Origin: Sphingopyxis sp. H050
GTDB taxonomy: Bacteria; Pseudomonadota; Alphaproteobacteria; Sphingomonadales; Sphingomonadaceae
DNA length: 64,000 nucleotides
Assembly (NCBI RefSeq): GCF_001468265.1
Contig: NZ_LNRZ01000002.1
Location: 1-64,000 of the forward strand
Reading direction: 5' to 3'
How positions within the stretch are numbered: position 1 is the stretch's first letter; each line of letters opens with the position of its first letter. A program made the translations under genes and the position numbers. Below are positions 25,743 to 33,332 of this stretch, one piece after another. Under the pieces are notes generated by a model. That model was given only the letters and a program-made list of their open reading frames with translations. It had not been told where the DNA came from and ran no database searches.

Positions 25743-26332
25743 GGCCGGGGTTCCGCGACCGGCGGGACGGCATCCGATCTGGAGGACTCCTTGACCTGCG
25801 ACAAGATGGGCGCTTGGGAGGCGCGGGCAGGCGAGGTGATGAGCGCACCGCCGACCACCCAGGTGGGCTTATCCAGCACGGAATAGATGTAACGCGGCAT
25901 ATAGAGCCGGTCGGGTCGCTGCCGATCAGCATAGGGCAGGATGAGCGTCCGAACGGTGCGCGCCGGCCGCAGCATCGGTGTCACCGGCGCATCAATCAGG
26001 CCCTTGAGCTCCTGGTAGACGCTCTCCTTGTAGCTGCCATAGACGTCCCCGCCTGTCCGGCCGCGCGCCTTCGGAGCCGCGGAGCCGTCATTTATGCTGC
26101 GCAACATTTTCTGGTCGTTGGTCACCGCCGGATCCGACTTCGAACGCGCGCCGGCGACGGCATCCTCATAGGCGCGCTCGGGATGGATGCATTGGCCATG
26201 ATCAGAGTTCTTGCAGTCGAACTTTTCCGAAAAAGGCGACATAAGCGAGCCGACGCTCGCGCAACCCGAGAGGGACGCGGCGATCGCCAGGGCGGGCAGG
26301 GTGGACGACAGGATACGAAAGTTTGGGACCAT
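25739..26332 (-). CDS. traV: TraV, outer-membrane lipoprotein of the core complex
   Basis: 197 aa from ATG 26332, preferred because AGGGAGAAA lies upstream and it gives a 23-residue lipoprotein signal ending in the lipobox LSGC (Cys24). An ATG at 26368 that overlaps the traB stop would add 12 residues. The mature part has the two short Cys motifs expected in TraV (KFDCKNSDHGQCIHPERAYED) and a Pro-rich tail. TraV (VirB7-like) ties the TraK/TraB core to the outer membrane. Confidence 0.92.
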   Translation of the reverse strand: MVPNFRILSSTLPALAIAASLSGCASVGSLMSPFSEKFDCKNSDHGQCIHPERAYEDAVAGARSKSDPAVTNDQKMLRSINDGSAAPKARGRTGGDVYGSYKESVYQELKGLIDAPVTPMLRPARTVRTLILPYADRQRPDRLYMPRYIYSVLDKPTWVVGGALITSPARASQAPILSQVKESSRSDAVPPVAEPRP

Positions 26333-26367
26333 GGCGGTTTCTCCCTTGGGCTTGGATAAGATGCGCA

Positions 26368-27666
26368 TCAGAATTTGCTTCCGACGGAGGGCTTGATCTC
26401 GAGCGCGATGCCCTCCTGGATGACGACCACGACCTCCTTGGCGGCGCCCACCTCGACCACCGGGCCGGCTTGCCGTGCCAGGTCGAGGTAGAAGTCGGTG
26501 AGCTTGTCCGACGATTTCGAGAGGCCTCCAGCAATGCCGGCCTTGGCCGCGTCGCCGGCATCAAGGCTGCGAACGCTGCCGAGCGCAGACGTCGACACGC
26601 TGCCGTATGTGCCCTCGACCGTCTGCGAAATGCCCGCGATCGTGCCCGCGATGAAGGAGCGGGCGAGTGTCGCGCCCGCGCGCGTCACTACCTTGCCTGA
26701 GAGGCCTTTCTTGCCATCGGTGTCGACGAAGAATCCCTTGATGGTCTGGTCGACCACCGCATGCTCGTCGAAATCGACACATGAGATCGATACGAGCTGG
26801 ACCTCGACCCGCTCCTTGGCGAGGCTGCCGGTTGCGTTGCCGATTACGAAGCACCCGGCCAGATTGGCTTTCACATCGTTCGGCAGAACGGCGGGCGCCT
26901 GGACGCGCGCGATGATCGGCTCTGGATTATTGGTCGCGTCCTTGCTCGCCAGCGCGTCGATCCCGGTCAGGAGCCGTGCCCGCATGAAACCAGGCGGCAA
27001 ATAAATCGTCCGGTTCGCTTTTTTTGAGCGAGCCCCGCCGGCCGCGCCTCCTTCGGGAACCACGGCCGTGGTCGCCGCGCCGATTGCGCCAACCTGGCGT
27101 TCAATGGGGGGCGCCGGCGGCGCTGCCGGGGCGGCTGGAGCTGCGGGCGGGGGCGGGATCACACCCGCCTCGCCGTTCGCTTCGGGCGGAGCGGGCGGAT
27201 AGGCCGGGGCATCTCCCGGAAGGGCCGGGGGTAGCCCATCGTAGGCGCCGCCTTGTGTGGCGGGCATGCCATCCCCCAAGCTTCCGGGCGTGACCTTGCC
27301 TTCCTCGATGGCGGTGACCCGGTCGCCCAGCAGCGTCTGCCCGTCGAGGATCTTTTGCAGATCGCCGCGAAGCTTGACCTCGAGGCTGTCACCGCGAAGG
27401 CCCGCGCCCATGTCGAGCTTCGACGCTTCCGCCGGCTTCGGAGCCTCGGCATCCTTCGACGAACTCGCCGTGTAGAGCCCGAGCCCGACCAGCGCGATGG
27501 CCGATACGACCCCGGCTTGCTTGGCTCTCAACTGCTGCCGTGACGTCATGCGCTCCCACTGCGCCCGGAAATCGAACAAGGCCGGACCTTGCGATCCCTC
27601 GGCTGACGTTATCTCGCGAACAAGCGTTTCATCGCCTGTTGCGGCGCTGTCGGCTTCGGCGCTCAC
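26368..27666 (-). CDS. traB: TraB, VirB10-like envelope-spanning core protein
   Basis: 432 aa. A cytoplasmic N-terminus and one membrane helix (AGVVSAIALVGLGLYTASS, about 51-69) are followed by a coiled region and a long Pro/Ala-rich spacer (about 150-195) to span the periplasm. The C-terminal VirB10/TraB domain contains TIYLPPGFMRARLLTGIDA and ANLAGCFVIGNATG. It joins TraV and TraK in the outer-membrane core. The stop overlaps with nothing important; the start overlaps traK by ATGA. Confidence 0.95.
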   Translation of the reverse strand: MSAEADSAATGDETLVREITSAEGSQGPALFDFRAQWERMTSRQQLRAKQAGVVSAIALVGLGLYTASSSKDAEAPKPAEASKLDMGAGLRGDSLEVKLRGDLQKILDGQTLLGDRVTAIEEGKVTPGSLGDGMPATQGGAYDGLPPALPGDAPAYPPAPPEANGEAGVIPPPPAAPAAPAAPPAPPIERQVGAIGAATTAVVPEGGAAGGARSKKANRTIYLPPGFMRARLLTGIDALASKDATNNPEPIIARVQAPAVLPNDVKANLAGCFVIGNATGSLAKERVEVQLVSISCVDFDEHAVVDQTIKGFFVDTDGKKGLSGKVVTRAGATLARSFIAGTIAGISQTVEGTYGSVSTSALGSVRSLDAGDAAKAGIAGGLSKSSDKLTDFYLDLARQAGPVVEVGAAKEVVVVIQEGIALEIKPSVGSKF

Positions 27667-28430
27667 GGCTGCGCACTCCGGCGAACGACGATGAGGCGCG
27701 CGGTGTCTCCCGCGGCGAGCGTCAAGCGGTCGAGCGTCACCGAGAAGATATCGGCACCAAAGGCATTGTCGAGAAAATCGCGCTCGTCGAGCGAGGTCGC
27801 TTCTGTTGCGTGAAGCAGATATTCGCTTACCGAAAGACCTGCGCCCTCGATTTCAAGGCGCCGCCGCTCGGTCGTTTTGACCTGCGGCAGGTCGCCGACT
27901 GCGACGGCCTCACGCGCGGGAGCGACCTCGGTGAAGGATGCGGGAACGCGGTCCTGAAGGATCGCGAGCGCGATGCCCACGGCCCGTTCTTCCTCGACCA
28001 GCGGTGCGAGCAGGGCGTCATTGGCCCGCGTGCGCTGGGCGGACCCGGGAACGAGCGTCACCGTCTGTGCGGGGATGTCGGCGGGTTCGGCATAGAGCGG
28101 ATAGATCGCGCCGTTGCACGAAACGAAGAATTCGGACGGCGTTGTCACATAGCTGCGGGTCTTGGCGCCGGCATCGTCCATTTCGTGGACGAGGAACTTG
28201 ATCCAGGCGTCTGATCCGCCGCGCTCGACCGCAAGGCCCTTTTCCGCCGAAAATTTCACATCTTCGATCTCGCCGCCGACGCATACGACATGGTTCACGT
28301 CGCGATTGGAGAGCCGGATGCGGCTGGTCTGGTCGGGGAGCACGGAGACCGATTGGGCGAGGGCTGCGGACGGCGCCAGCAGTGCGCCGAGGAGGCAGGC
28401 AAACCTCCGGCGGTTACCGGATATCGGCAT
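27663..28430 (-). CDS. traK: TraK, VirB9-like core protein
   Basis: 255 aa with a signal peptide (FACLLGALLAPSAALAQ). It has TraK strings such as DQTSRIRLSNRDVNHVVCVGGEIEDVKFSAEKG, and a C-terminal beta-rich end LTLAAGDTARLIVVRRS. TraK is a periplasmic secretin-like component that binds TraB and TraV. The first 17 bp overlap the end of traE. Confidence 0.94.
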   Translation of the reverse strand: MPISGNRRRFACLLGALLAPSAALAQSVSVLPDQTSRIRLSNRDVNHVVCVGGEIEDVKFSAEKGLAVERGGSDAWIKFLVHEMDDAGAKTRSYVTTPSEFFVSCNGAIYPLYAEPADIPAQTVTLVPGSAQRTRANDALLAPLVEEERAVGIALAILQDRVPASFTEVAPAREAVAVGDLPQVKTTERRRLEIEGAGLSVSEYLLHATEATSLDERDFLDNAFGADIFSVTLDRLTLAAGDTARLIVVRRSAQP

Positions 28431-29049
28431 TGAAATTCTCCTCTTGGAGGGCGGTCAGCCAGAAACGGCCATTTTCGGTCGCGTAGCGAATGCGCAGATT
28501 GCCACGAAACTTGCGGATCACGCCGCCGATCACGCGGACTTTTTCGACGGGCACCAATATTTCAGTGGCCGTGTAGGTGACGGGCTGGTCACCCCGAATA
28601 TAGGTCGCGATCGACAGCGTCGGATTATTCTCGAGCTCGCCCAGCAAATGACTGAGACTATCGCGAAGCGCGTTGTAGGCGCTTGGATGGACGATCGTCA
28701 GCAGTTCCTGGAATTGCCGGTCCGCCGAATAGGCGGAATAGGTCCCCGCAAGACCGACGATATTGAAAGTGATCGTACGGAGATAGGTTTCGGAGGGCTT
28801 GCTGCCGGTGACATAAAGGTCTCCGGTGGCGCCGAACGGGACGATGACCGTGCGCTGAGCCTGGTTCGTCGAATAGATGACGGTGCCGAGCACCATGCTC
28901 ACGCCAAAGAGACCCGCGATCGCGAACTTCAGCAACCGGTTCTCCTCGAAAAGGTTGGCCGATCCCTGGAGATAGCGGTGCAAATGCCAGCTCGGGCGCG
29001 TATCGCCGATCATGTCGGCGCTGTCCTTGCGTCTGAAGAAACCTGCCAT
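28414..29049 (-). CDS. traE: TraE, VirB5/VirB8-like inner-membrane pilus assembly protein
   Basis: 211 aa from ATG 29049, which gives MAGFFRRKDSADMIG. An earlier in-frame start would extend into traL. One membrane helix (LLKFAIAGLFGVSMVLGTVIY, about 39-59) and a periplasmic domain containing RTVIVPFGATGDLYVTGSKPSETYLRT are typical of TraE. It sits 5 bp after traL and overlaps traK by 17 bp. Confidence 0.94.
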   Translation of the reverse strand: MAGFFRRKDSADMIGDTRPSWHLHRYLQGSANLFEENRLLKFAIAGLFGVSMVLGTVIYSTNQAQRTVIVPFGATGDLYVTGSKPSETYLRTITFNIVGLAGTYSAYSADRQFQELLTIVHPSAYNALRDSLSHLLGELENNPTLSIATYIRGDQPVTYTATEILVPVEKVRVIGGVIRKFRGNLRIRYATENGRFWLTALQEENFNADIR

Positions 29050-29054
29050 CGGAC

Positions 29055-29360
29055 CTACTCGAAGAAGCGGGTCTGGGTTGGACCCGGGTAGAAGCGGAAA
29101 CGGATGAGACCCCAGCGCCAGGCGAGGTGCGGAATGAAACCGCGCGGCTTGGTTCGCTTCCACGGAAGGAAAAGGAGAAGGGCGCCGATGAGTCCCCAGC
29201 CGATCAGGCCGCCGACGATGACCGCGACGAAGATCGTGCTCATGACGACGACAAATTCCTGGGCGTCGAACCAGAGGATCTGGACCGGTCGATGCAGGAA
29301 CTGCGGCAGACGTTCATCCAACGCCCTTCTCCCATGCTTCATCACGCGTCGGCGTGACAT
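29055..29360 (-). CDS. traL: TraL, small inner-membrane pilus assembly protein
   Basis: 101 aa from ATG 29360. Other in-frame starts exist at 29378 (GTG) and 29342 (ATG), and none has a clear ribosome site, so the N-terminus is uncertain by a few residues. The family pattern is visible: LPQFLHRPVQILWFDAQEFVVVM, a membrane hairpin (IFVAVIVGGLIGWGLIGALLLFLP) and a basic C-terminal end. TraL corresponds to VirB3. Confidence 0.9.
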   Translation of the reverse strand: MSRRRVMKHGRRALDERLPQFLHRPVQILWFDAQEFVVVMSTIFVAVIVGGLIGWGLIGALLLFLPWKRTKPRGFIPHLAWRWGLIRFRFYPGPTQTRFFE

Positions 29361-29435
29361 CCCGGAAATGACCACCACTTCCGGTTCCGGATGACGCGTC
29401 GGTCGCCGGGTCCTCCTGCGACGGCGCGCCGAATG

Positions 29436-29753
29436 TCAGATCACCATGCCGAAGGTCTGGAGGATCGAATCCGCCTTGATGAGGCAGACCGCCGCCACGA
29501 TCGTCGGGATGCCGATCATGATGTTGGAGAAGAGCCGCGAGACGCCGAACAGAAAGGCGGCGACGCCGCCAACGAAGCCCAGCGGGCCCTTCACGCCCTT
29601 GTTCACGACGATGTCGTAAATGTCGTAACCGAGGTCGCCGGCCGCCGGCGCCTGGAATGCGTGGGCCACGCCGGCGCACGCGACTGCGGCCAGGAGGAAA
29701 AGGACTGCCGCGTCAACCGTGCGGACCGTCCTTCCCCGAAACATTGTCATCAT
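29436..29753 (-). CDS. traA: TraA, F-type pilin precursor
   Basis: 105 aa from ATG 29753, chosen because AAGGAG stands seven bases upstream; an ATG two codons earlier (29759) is too close to that site. A long leader (to AVACAGVAHA, about residue 32) precedes the mature pilin. The mature part has an N-terminal amphipathic part (DLGYDIYDIVVNKGVKG) and two hydrophobic helices (LGFVGGVAAFLFGVSRLF and MIGIPTIVAAVCLIKADSIL). The size and layout match F/VirB2-type pilins. A strong inverted repeat lies in its leader. Confidence 0.9.
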   Translation of the reverse strand: MMTMFRGRTVRTVDAAVLFLLAAVACAGVAHAFQAPAAGDLGYDIYDIVVNKGVKGPLGFVGGVAAFLFGVSRLFSNIMIGIPTIVAAVCLIKADSILQTFGMVI

Positions 29754-29770
29754 GTCCATTCTCCTTGAAG

Positions 29771-29842
29771 GGAGACCGTCCGAAGATACCTGCCGGCACG
29801 ACGAAAATCGTTTCCGGCCGACGGCAGCGGTGGACGGTCTCC
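29771..29842 (-). promoter_or_regulatory. Structured leader of the pilin gene
   Basis: GGAGACCGTCC (29771-29781) and GGACGGTCTCC (29832-29842) are perfect 11-bp inverted copies enclosing 50 nt that can form smaller stems. On the minus strand the structure ends just before the AAGGAG of traA and is preceded by a T-run (29843-29848). It may stabilise pilin mRNA, mark a processing site between dsbC and traA, or control pilin translation. Confidence 0.65.
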
Positions 29843-29957
29843 AAAAAAGCCGATGCCGCCGGCATTCCGGTCCTCGATCCCCTCAGGTCGCGCTCATGCG
29901 AGCGGCAGGGAGCAATCGGGGCCCGCCAGAAATTCTTTGGGGGGGTGAGGCTGCCGA

Positions 29958-30731
29958 TCAGGGATCGGCGCCAGCGGCTCCCTTCTTCCCATTCAGGAAC
30001 GCCTCGAGTTCCGCCTGCTGGAAGCCCGACACGAACTTCCCATCGACAAAGAGGGTGGGGGTGCCGGAAATGCCCATCTTGCGGACTGTTGCTCCGTGGC
30101 GCGCGACCTGCTCCGCACCGGCCTTGCATTTCGTCAGACCGGGAGGGCTCGCGCCCGCATAAATCGCCCTGAACGCCGCCGCCTTGTCCGGCGAGCACAG
30201 GATGTGCTCGGCCTTGGCGGCCGCGTCCGGGTGGATACCGCTCACGAAATAGACGAGCCGCTGGACCGGCTTGCCTTCCGCAGCCTTTGTCGCCCAGAAG
30301 CGATCGAGCGCCTGGCAATAGGGGCAATCGGGATCCGTGAACTCGATGACCTTCGGCGCGCCGACGGGGCCGATGACCAGGGCGTCGCGTTCGTCAATCG
30401 CCCCGAGCCGCTTTCGCGCGCTGGCGTCCTGAGCCATCGCGGTGATGTTCACGCCATTCTTGTCGTAAATCGCCGCGAACAGCAGATGATCGCTTTCCGG
30501 CGCGAAATAGAGGACTCGCCCGCCGGCGATAGCCTGATATATTGGCCCCCTTACAGGCGCCGGTCCGAACTCCTCGAACTGGAGGTTGGTGAAGGTCTGT
30601 CGCAGCTCCCGTTCCGCCTGCCCGGCGGCATCGCCGAGCGCGTCCCCGGACTCCTCCGCCGATGCGGCGTGCGCAAGCGCAGGGGACGCGATGGCCATGG
30701 CGGCGCAGCACAAAGCACTAGCGGCGCGCAT
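29958..30731 (-). CDS. dsbC: DsbC-like periplasmic disulfide isomerase
   Basis: 257 aa from ATG 30731, with GGAG upstream and a signal peptide (ALCCAAMAIASPALAHAASA). An N-terminal DsbC-like dimerisation region is followed by the thioredoxin domain with CPYC at 136-139 in VIEFTDPDCPYCQALDRFW, and the cis-Pro loop ISGTPTLFVDGKFVSGF. It should correct disulfides in Cys-rich TraN, TraU and TraH. It is the second gene of the operon, overlapping the preceding small ORF by 14 bp. Confidence 0.92.
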   Translation of the reverse strand: MRAASALCCAAMAIASPALAHAASAEESGDALGDAAGQAERELRQTFTNLQFEEFGPAPVRGPIYQAIAGGRVLYFAPESDHLLFAAIYDKNGVNITAMAQDASARKRLGAIDERDALVIGPVGAPKVIEFTDPDCPYCQALDRFWATKAAEGKPVQRLVYFVSGIHPDAAAKAEHILCSPDKAAAFRAIYAGASPPGLTKCKAGAEQVARHGATVRKMGISGTPTLFVDGKFVSGFQQAELEAFLNGKKGAAGADP

Positions 30732-31023
30732 CGAATTTATCTCCGGCGGGCGCGACCGCGTTGAGGAAGATCGACCTGTCGATCCGGTGCGCCGCGCCAA
30801 GCGTGACCGGCGTTTTCGCCAAAGGCTCGCGAGGGTCCAGGATCGGGACGGTACGGCGTTCGATTGAAAAACCGCTCGCGTCCTGGGTGACGATCAGATC
30901 GCCCCGTCTGGCGGACGGTTCGGTCTGCCCGGCGCAGCGACCCGGATCGGAGTGCGCCGATGCGGGCGTGCCGCCGGATAACAGGATTGCGATGCCCGCA
31001 AGGCACCGATTGTACGGCGTCAT
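30718..31023 (-). CDS. Small exported protein, first gene of the main tra operon
   Basis: 101 aa from ATG 31023, with a very good ribosome site (GAGGAG, six bases upstream). A signal peptide (CLAGIAILLSGGTPASAHS) is followed by a short mature domain with one Cys (GRCAGQTE) and a basic end. No family recognised. Its 3' end overlaps dsbC, so it is co-transcribed with the pilus genes. Confidence 0.75.
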   Translation of the reverse strand: MTPYNRCLAGIAILLSGGTPASAHSDPGRCAGQTEPSARRGDLIVTQDASGFSIERRTVPILDPREPLAKTPVTLGAAHRIDRSIFLNAVAPAGDKFDARR

Positions 31024-31355
31024 GACTATCTCCTCGTGGCGCAAATTGCGCGGTGATTGACGATCGGTGGATCGGAACGGACCTGATGATCCGAGACCAA
31101 ATGGTCTCCTCCAACCGGAACGAGGCGAGGAATGATGATGAAACGAAGAGCGCACAATGATGAGGGCACTGAAGTGCCGATTGTGCAAATTGCGCGCCGA
31201 CGCTGCCTAAACGGCGCCCTGATTCACGATTGGCGGGCCGCGGGGTCACAATTGATCCCGGGAGACCGAAAAATGCACTTCGGCTTACTGGCGCAAATGG
31301 TTAATATGCTCATGGTATCACCACGCTGGTTTTCTGTGTGCTGGGAGGCAGACCG
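31024..31355. promoter_or_regulatory. Divergent control region of the tra operon with nested dyads
   Basis: Several dyads are visible. GCGCAAATTGCGC (31039-31051) lies just upstream of the first tra ORF, and a variant GTGCAAATTGCGC is at 31183-31195. GGCACTGAAGTGCC (31165-31178) is the copy of the traF-upstream palindrome, and outer arms GCACAAT (31152-31158) and ATTGTGC (31180-31186) enclose it. The region separates the minus-strand tra operon from the plus-strand 141-aa ORF and XRE gene, which makes it the natural operator region for tra control. Confidence 0.7.
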
Positions 31356-31781
31356 ATGACGCGGCAATCACGCACGTTCAAATTGCGGCTTTCTCCGGCA
31401 GGCATGGATTTGCTCATCGACTCCCATGTCCACCTGATCCGAAGCACGCGGGCATTGCTCGCCTGGGGCACCACCCTCCAGGTCGCAGTCGATTGCCTCG
31501 ACCGAATGCCGGCCCCCAAGGTTCTGGAGCAACTCGCCTCGCTTTCGACGGCGGGCCTTCAGGGCGGCGAGGATCATTATGTCGGCGCGTCCAAGGGGCT
31601 CAATCATATGGCGACGCGTATCGCCGAGCGCGTCGTTGAAGTCGCGCCGGATCGTGATGCGCCGACCCTGGCGAGCATCTACATTGTCGCCCTGCACCAA
31701 CTCACAAGAACCGACCACAAAACGCTCCGTGCGACCTATGAACGCGTGAAGCCGGCAGCCCATAGCGGCGTGCCCGGATAG
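31356..31781 (+). CDS. Unrecognised 141-aa protein divergent from the tra operon
   Basis: The ATG at 31356 follows GGGAGGCAGACCG, a good ribosome site. The N-terminus RQSRTFKLRLSPAGMDLLIDSHVHLIRSTRALLAWGTTL could be a short ribbon or helix DNA-binding unit. The remainder is helical without clear motifs. Its divergence from the tra operon across shared dyads suggests a regulator or relaxosome accessory protein, but no sequence signature proves this. Confidence 0.65.
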   Translation: MTRQSRTFKLRLSPAGMDLLIDSHVHLIRSTRALLAWGTTLQVAVDCLDRMPAPKVLEQLASLSTAGLQGGEDHYVGASKGLNHMATRIAERVVEVAPDRDAPTLASIYIVALHQLTRTDHKTLRATYERVKPAAHSGVPG

Positions 31782-31924
31782 AAGCCTTCACTTTCTCAAG
31801 GTCTTGCGCGACGCGACCCGGCAAGAATTGCGGCAGTTCCGTTTGACCGTGGTGTGATGCACACCTAGCATTCCAAGAGTTACAGGCCTTGGCTGGGGCA
31901 ATCTCCCGAGAAGGAGACGCGGAA

Positions 31925-32341
31925 ATGTCGCTGGAAGACGCGGCTTCCGTCGCTGAAGGCCCGCTGTCGCGTATCAAGGAACAGTCGGGAAGGCGAATTG
32001 AGGAAGCGAGAAAACGGGAAGGGCTGACGCAACGCGAATTGTCGAGAGAGCTCGGCATGGGCGTGCGCTGGCTACGCGAAATCGAATCCGGAAATCCGAA
32101 GGCAAGGCTCGATGACCATCTGCTCTGTGCTTACAAGCTGGACCTCTCGACAGGGCATATCCTCATCCCGCTGATGTTCTATTCGCAGAAGATGGCGTTT
32201 CCGATGCAACTCGCGATCGGAGATCTGCGCGAGCTCGAGCGACTATGCATCGAAGTCGTCGCGCAAAAGCATCTCGACCAGCTGACGAGTGCGCTCACGC
32301 CCCGATGGAGCCAAGGGCTCCGGATATCATCGGCTGCCTGA
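31925..32341 (+). CDS. XRE-family regulator
   Basis: 138 aa. A helix-turn-helix is visible in RIEEARKREGLTQRELSRELGMGVRWLREIESGNPKA (about 25-60); the rest is a helical tail. AAGGAG lies just upstream of ATG 31925. It is placed between the tra control region and the lasso locus and ends 3 bp before the GntR gene, so the two may share a transcript. It is a candidate for the protein that binds the tra palindromes. Confidence 0.85.
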   Translation: MSLEDAASVAEGPLSRIKEQSGRRIEEARKREGLTQRELSRELGMGVRWLREIESGNPKARLDDHLLCAYKLDLSTGHILIPLMFYSQKMAFPMQLAIGDLRELERLCIEVVAQKHLDQLTSALTPRWSQGLRISSAA

Positions 32342-32344
32342 TCG

Positions 32345-32974
32345 ATGGGGCTCGATACCGCCACTCACCAGCGGATTTACCGCGCAATCAAGGAAGACTA
32401 TCTCGCTGGTGTGTTCTATCCAGGAGCGCGGATCCCAATTCCGGCGATCGCGCGTCGCTCCGATTCCAGCGTAACGCCTGTGCGCGAGGCCCTGTATCGC
32501 CTCGTTGGCGAGGGGCTCGTTGAAGCCGATCCGGACGGCGGTTTCCGAATCGCGCTTCCTGACTTCAATGCGCTTGCCAATCTCTATGCGTGGTCGGGGC
32601 ATCAGCTTCTGTCTGCCCTGCACTTGACAAGCCGATCCGCCATAAAGGCTGCGATGGCGCGGATCCGGAGTCTGGATATCGGCCCGGATCCTATCTCTAT
32701 CGTCACGGCGACATCGGCAACATTTGAGGCGATCGCGTGGGCATCTGGAAACAGCGAATACCTGGATTCAATCCGGCGAACCAATGAACGCCTGCACTAT
32801 TCTCGACTCGCCGAGGTCGGCCTCTTCGGCGACCTCGAACGGGAGCTTCGGACGTTTGTCAGAAACGGCACAATCGACGTCAAAATGAACGTCCGAAGAC
32901 GCGTGACCGCTTATCATCGACGACGCGTGGAGCATGTGGCGCAACTCTGTGCCTTGCTACAAGGTACCGCATAA
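32345..32974 (+). CDS. GntR-family regulator of the lasso-peptide locus
   Basis: 209 aa. A winged helix (about 8-75) contains IYRAIKEDYLAGVFYPGARIPIPAIARRSDSSVTPVREALYRLVGEGLVEADPDGGFRIA, the classic GntR/FadR N-terminus. A helical FCD-like effector domain follows. It lies 160 bp upstream of the precursor gene on the same strand. The TAAATC-GCT-GATTTA dyad in between is a likely binding site. GntR-type genes are, as I recall, found beside related lasso clusters. Confidence 0.88.
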   Translation: MGLDTATHQRIYRAIKEDYLAGVFYPGARIPIPAIARRSDSSVTPVREALYRLVGEGLVEADPDGGFRIALPDFNALANLYAWSGHQLLSALHLTSRSAIKAAMARIRSLDIGPDPISIVTATSATFEAIAWASGNSEYLDSIRRTNERLHYSRLAEVGLFGDLERELRTFVRNGTIDVKMNVRRRVTAYHRRRVEHVAQLCALLQGTA

Positions 32975-33024
32975 GCTTCTGAAAACCGGGCGCGATCCTC
33001 GTCAGGTTAATTTCGATTTTGGTC

Positions 33025-33115
33025 TAAATCGCTGATTTAAAGCAATAATTGCTGCGTATATGGGCGGAGAACTCCTTCAACCCGCGTAAATTGGGACTAC
33101 CGCGAATGTCCGCGG
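33025..33115 (+). promoter_or_regulatory. Promoter/operator and leader of the lasso precursor gene
   Basis: TAAATCGCTGATTTA (33025-33039) is a perfect 6-bp dyad around GCT, directly followed by GCAATAATTGC (33042-33052). Both sit in AT-rich DNA suited to a promoter. A small hairpin CCGCG-AATGTC-CGCGG (33100-33115) lies in the leader 21 bases before the precursor ATG. The dyad is a candidate GntR operator. Confidence 0.6.
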
Positions 33116-33136
33116 TGTTTGAAGAAGGAACGTATC

Positions 33137-33277
33137 ATGCAACGCAATGACGATCATCTCGACGCCGAAGTCATCGACCTCGGCGTTGCCAGCGAAGTCA
33201 CCAAGGGGTCCATCGTGGGACCGCTCGACACCAAGGGTGGCCGCGATTTCGGTGCCGCGGGAATCTCCGACGACTGA
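33137..33277 (+). CDS. Lasso-peptide precursor (A protein)
   Basis: 46 codons. The leader is residues 1-23, ending in VASEVTK, with Thr at position -2 as required by these systems. The core is residues 24-46: GSIVGPLD, then TKGGRDFG, then AAGISDD. Gly1 and Asp8 of the core would form an 8-residue isopeptide ring, leaving a 15-residue tail in which Arg13 and Phe15 could act as plugs. My calculated monoisotopic mass of the cyclised core is 2186.06 (one water lost). AAGGA stands seven bases before the ATG. The gene is followed by B and C in the expected order. Confidence 0.93.
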   Translation: MQRNDDHLDAEVIDLGVASEVTKGSIVGPLDTKGGRDFGAAGISDD

Positions 33278-33332
33278 ACGGGAGGGCGCACGGCCCCCGG
33301 GTGTCGTGCGCCCAACCCCGAGGGGTTCGACC

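Noticed and set aside
33147-33332. Longer B protein starting inside the lasso precursor gene
   Set aside because: The extra residues are a frame-shifted shadow of the precursor; the PqqD-like domain begins at ATG 33333.
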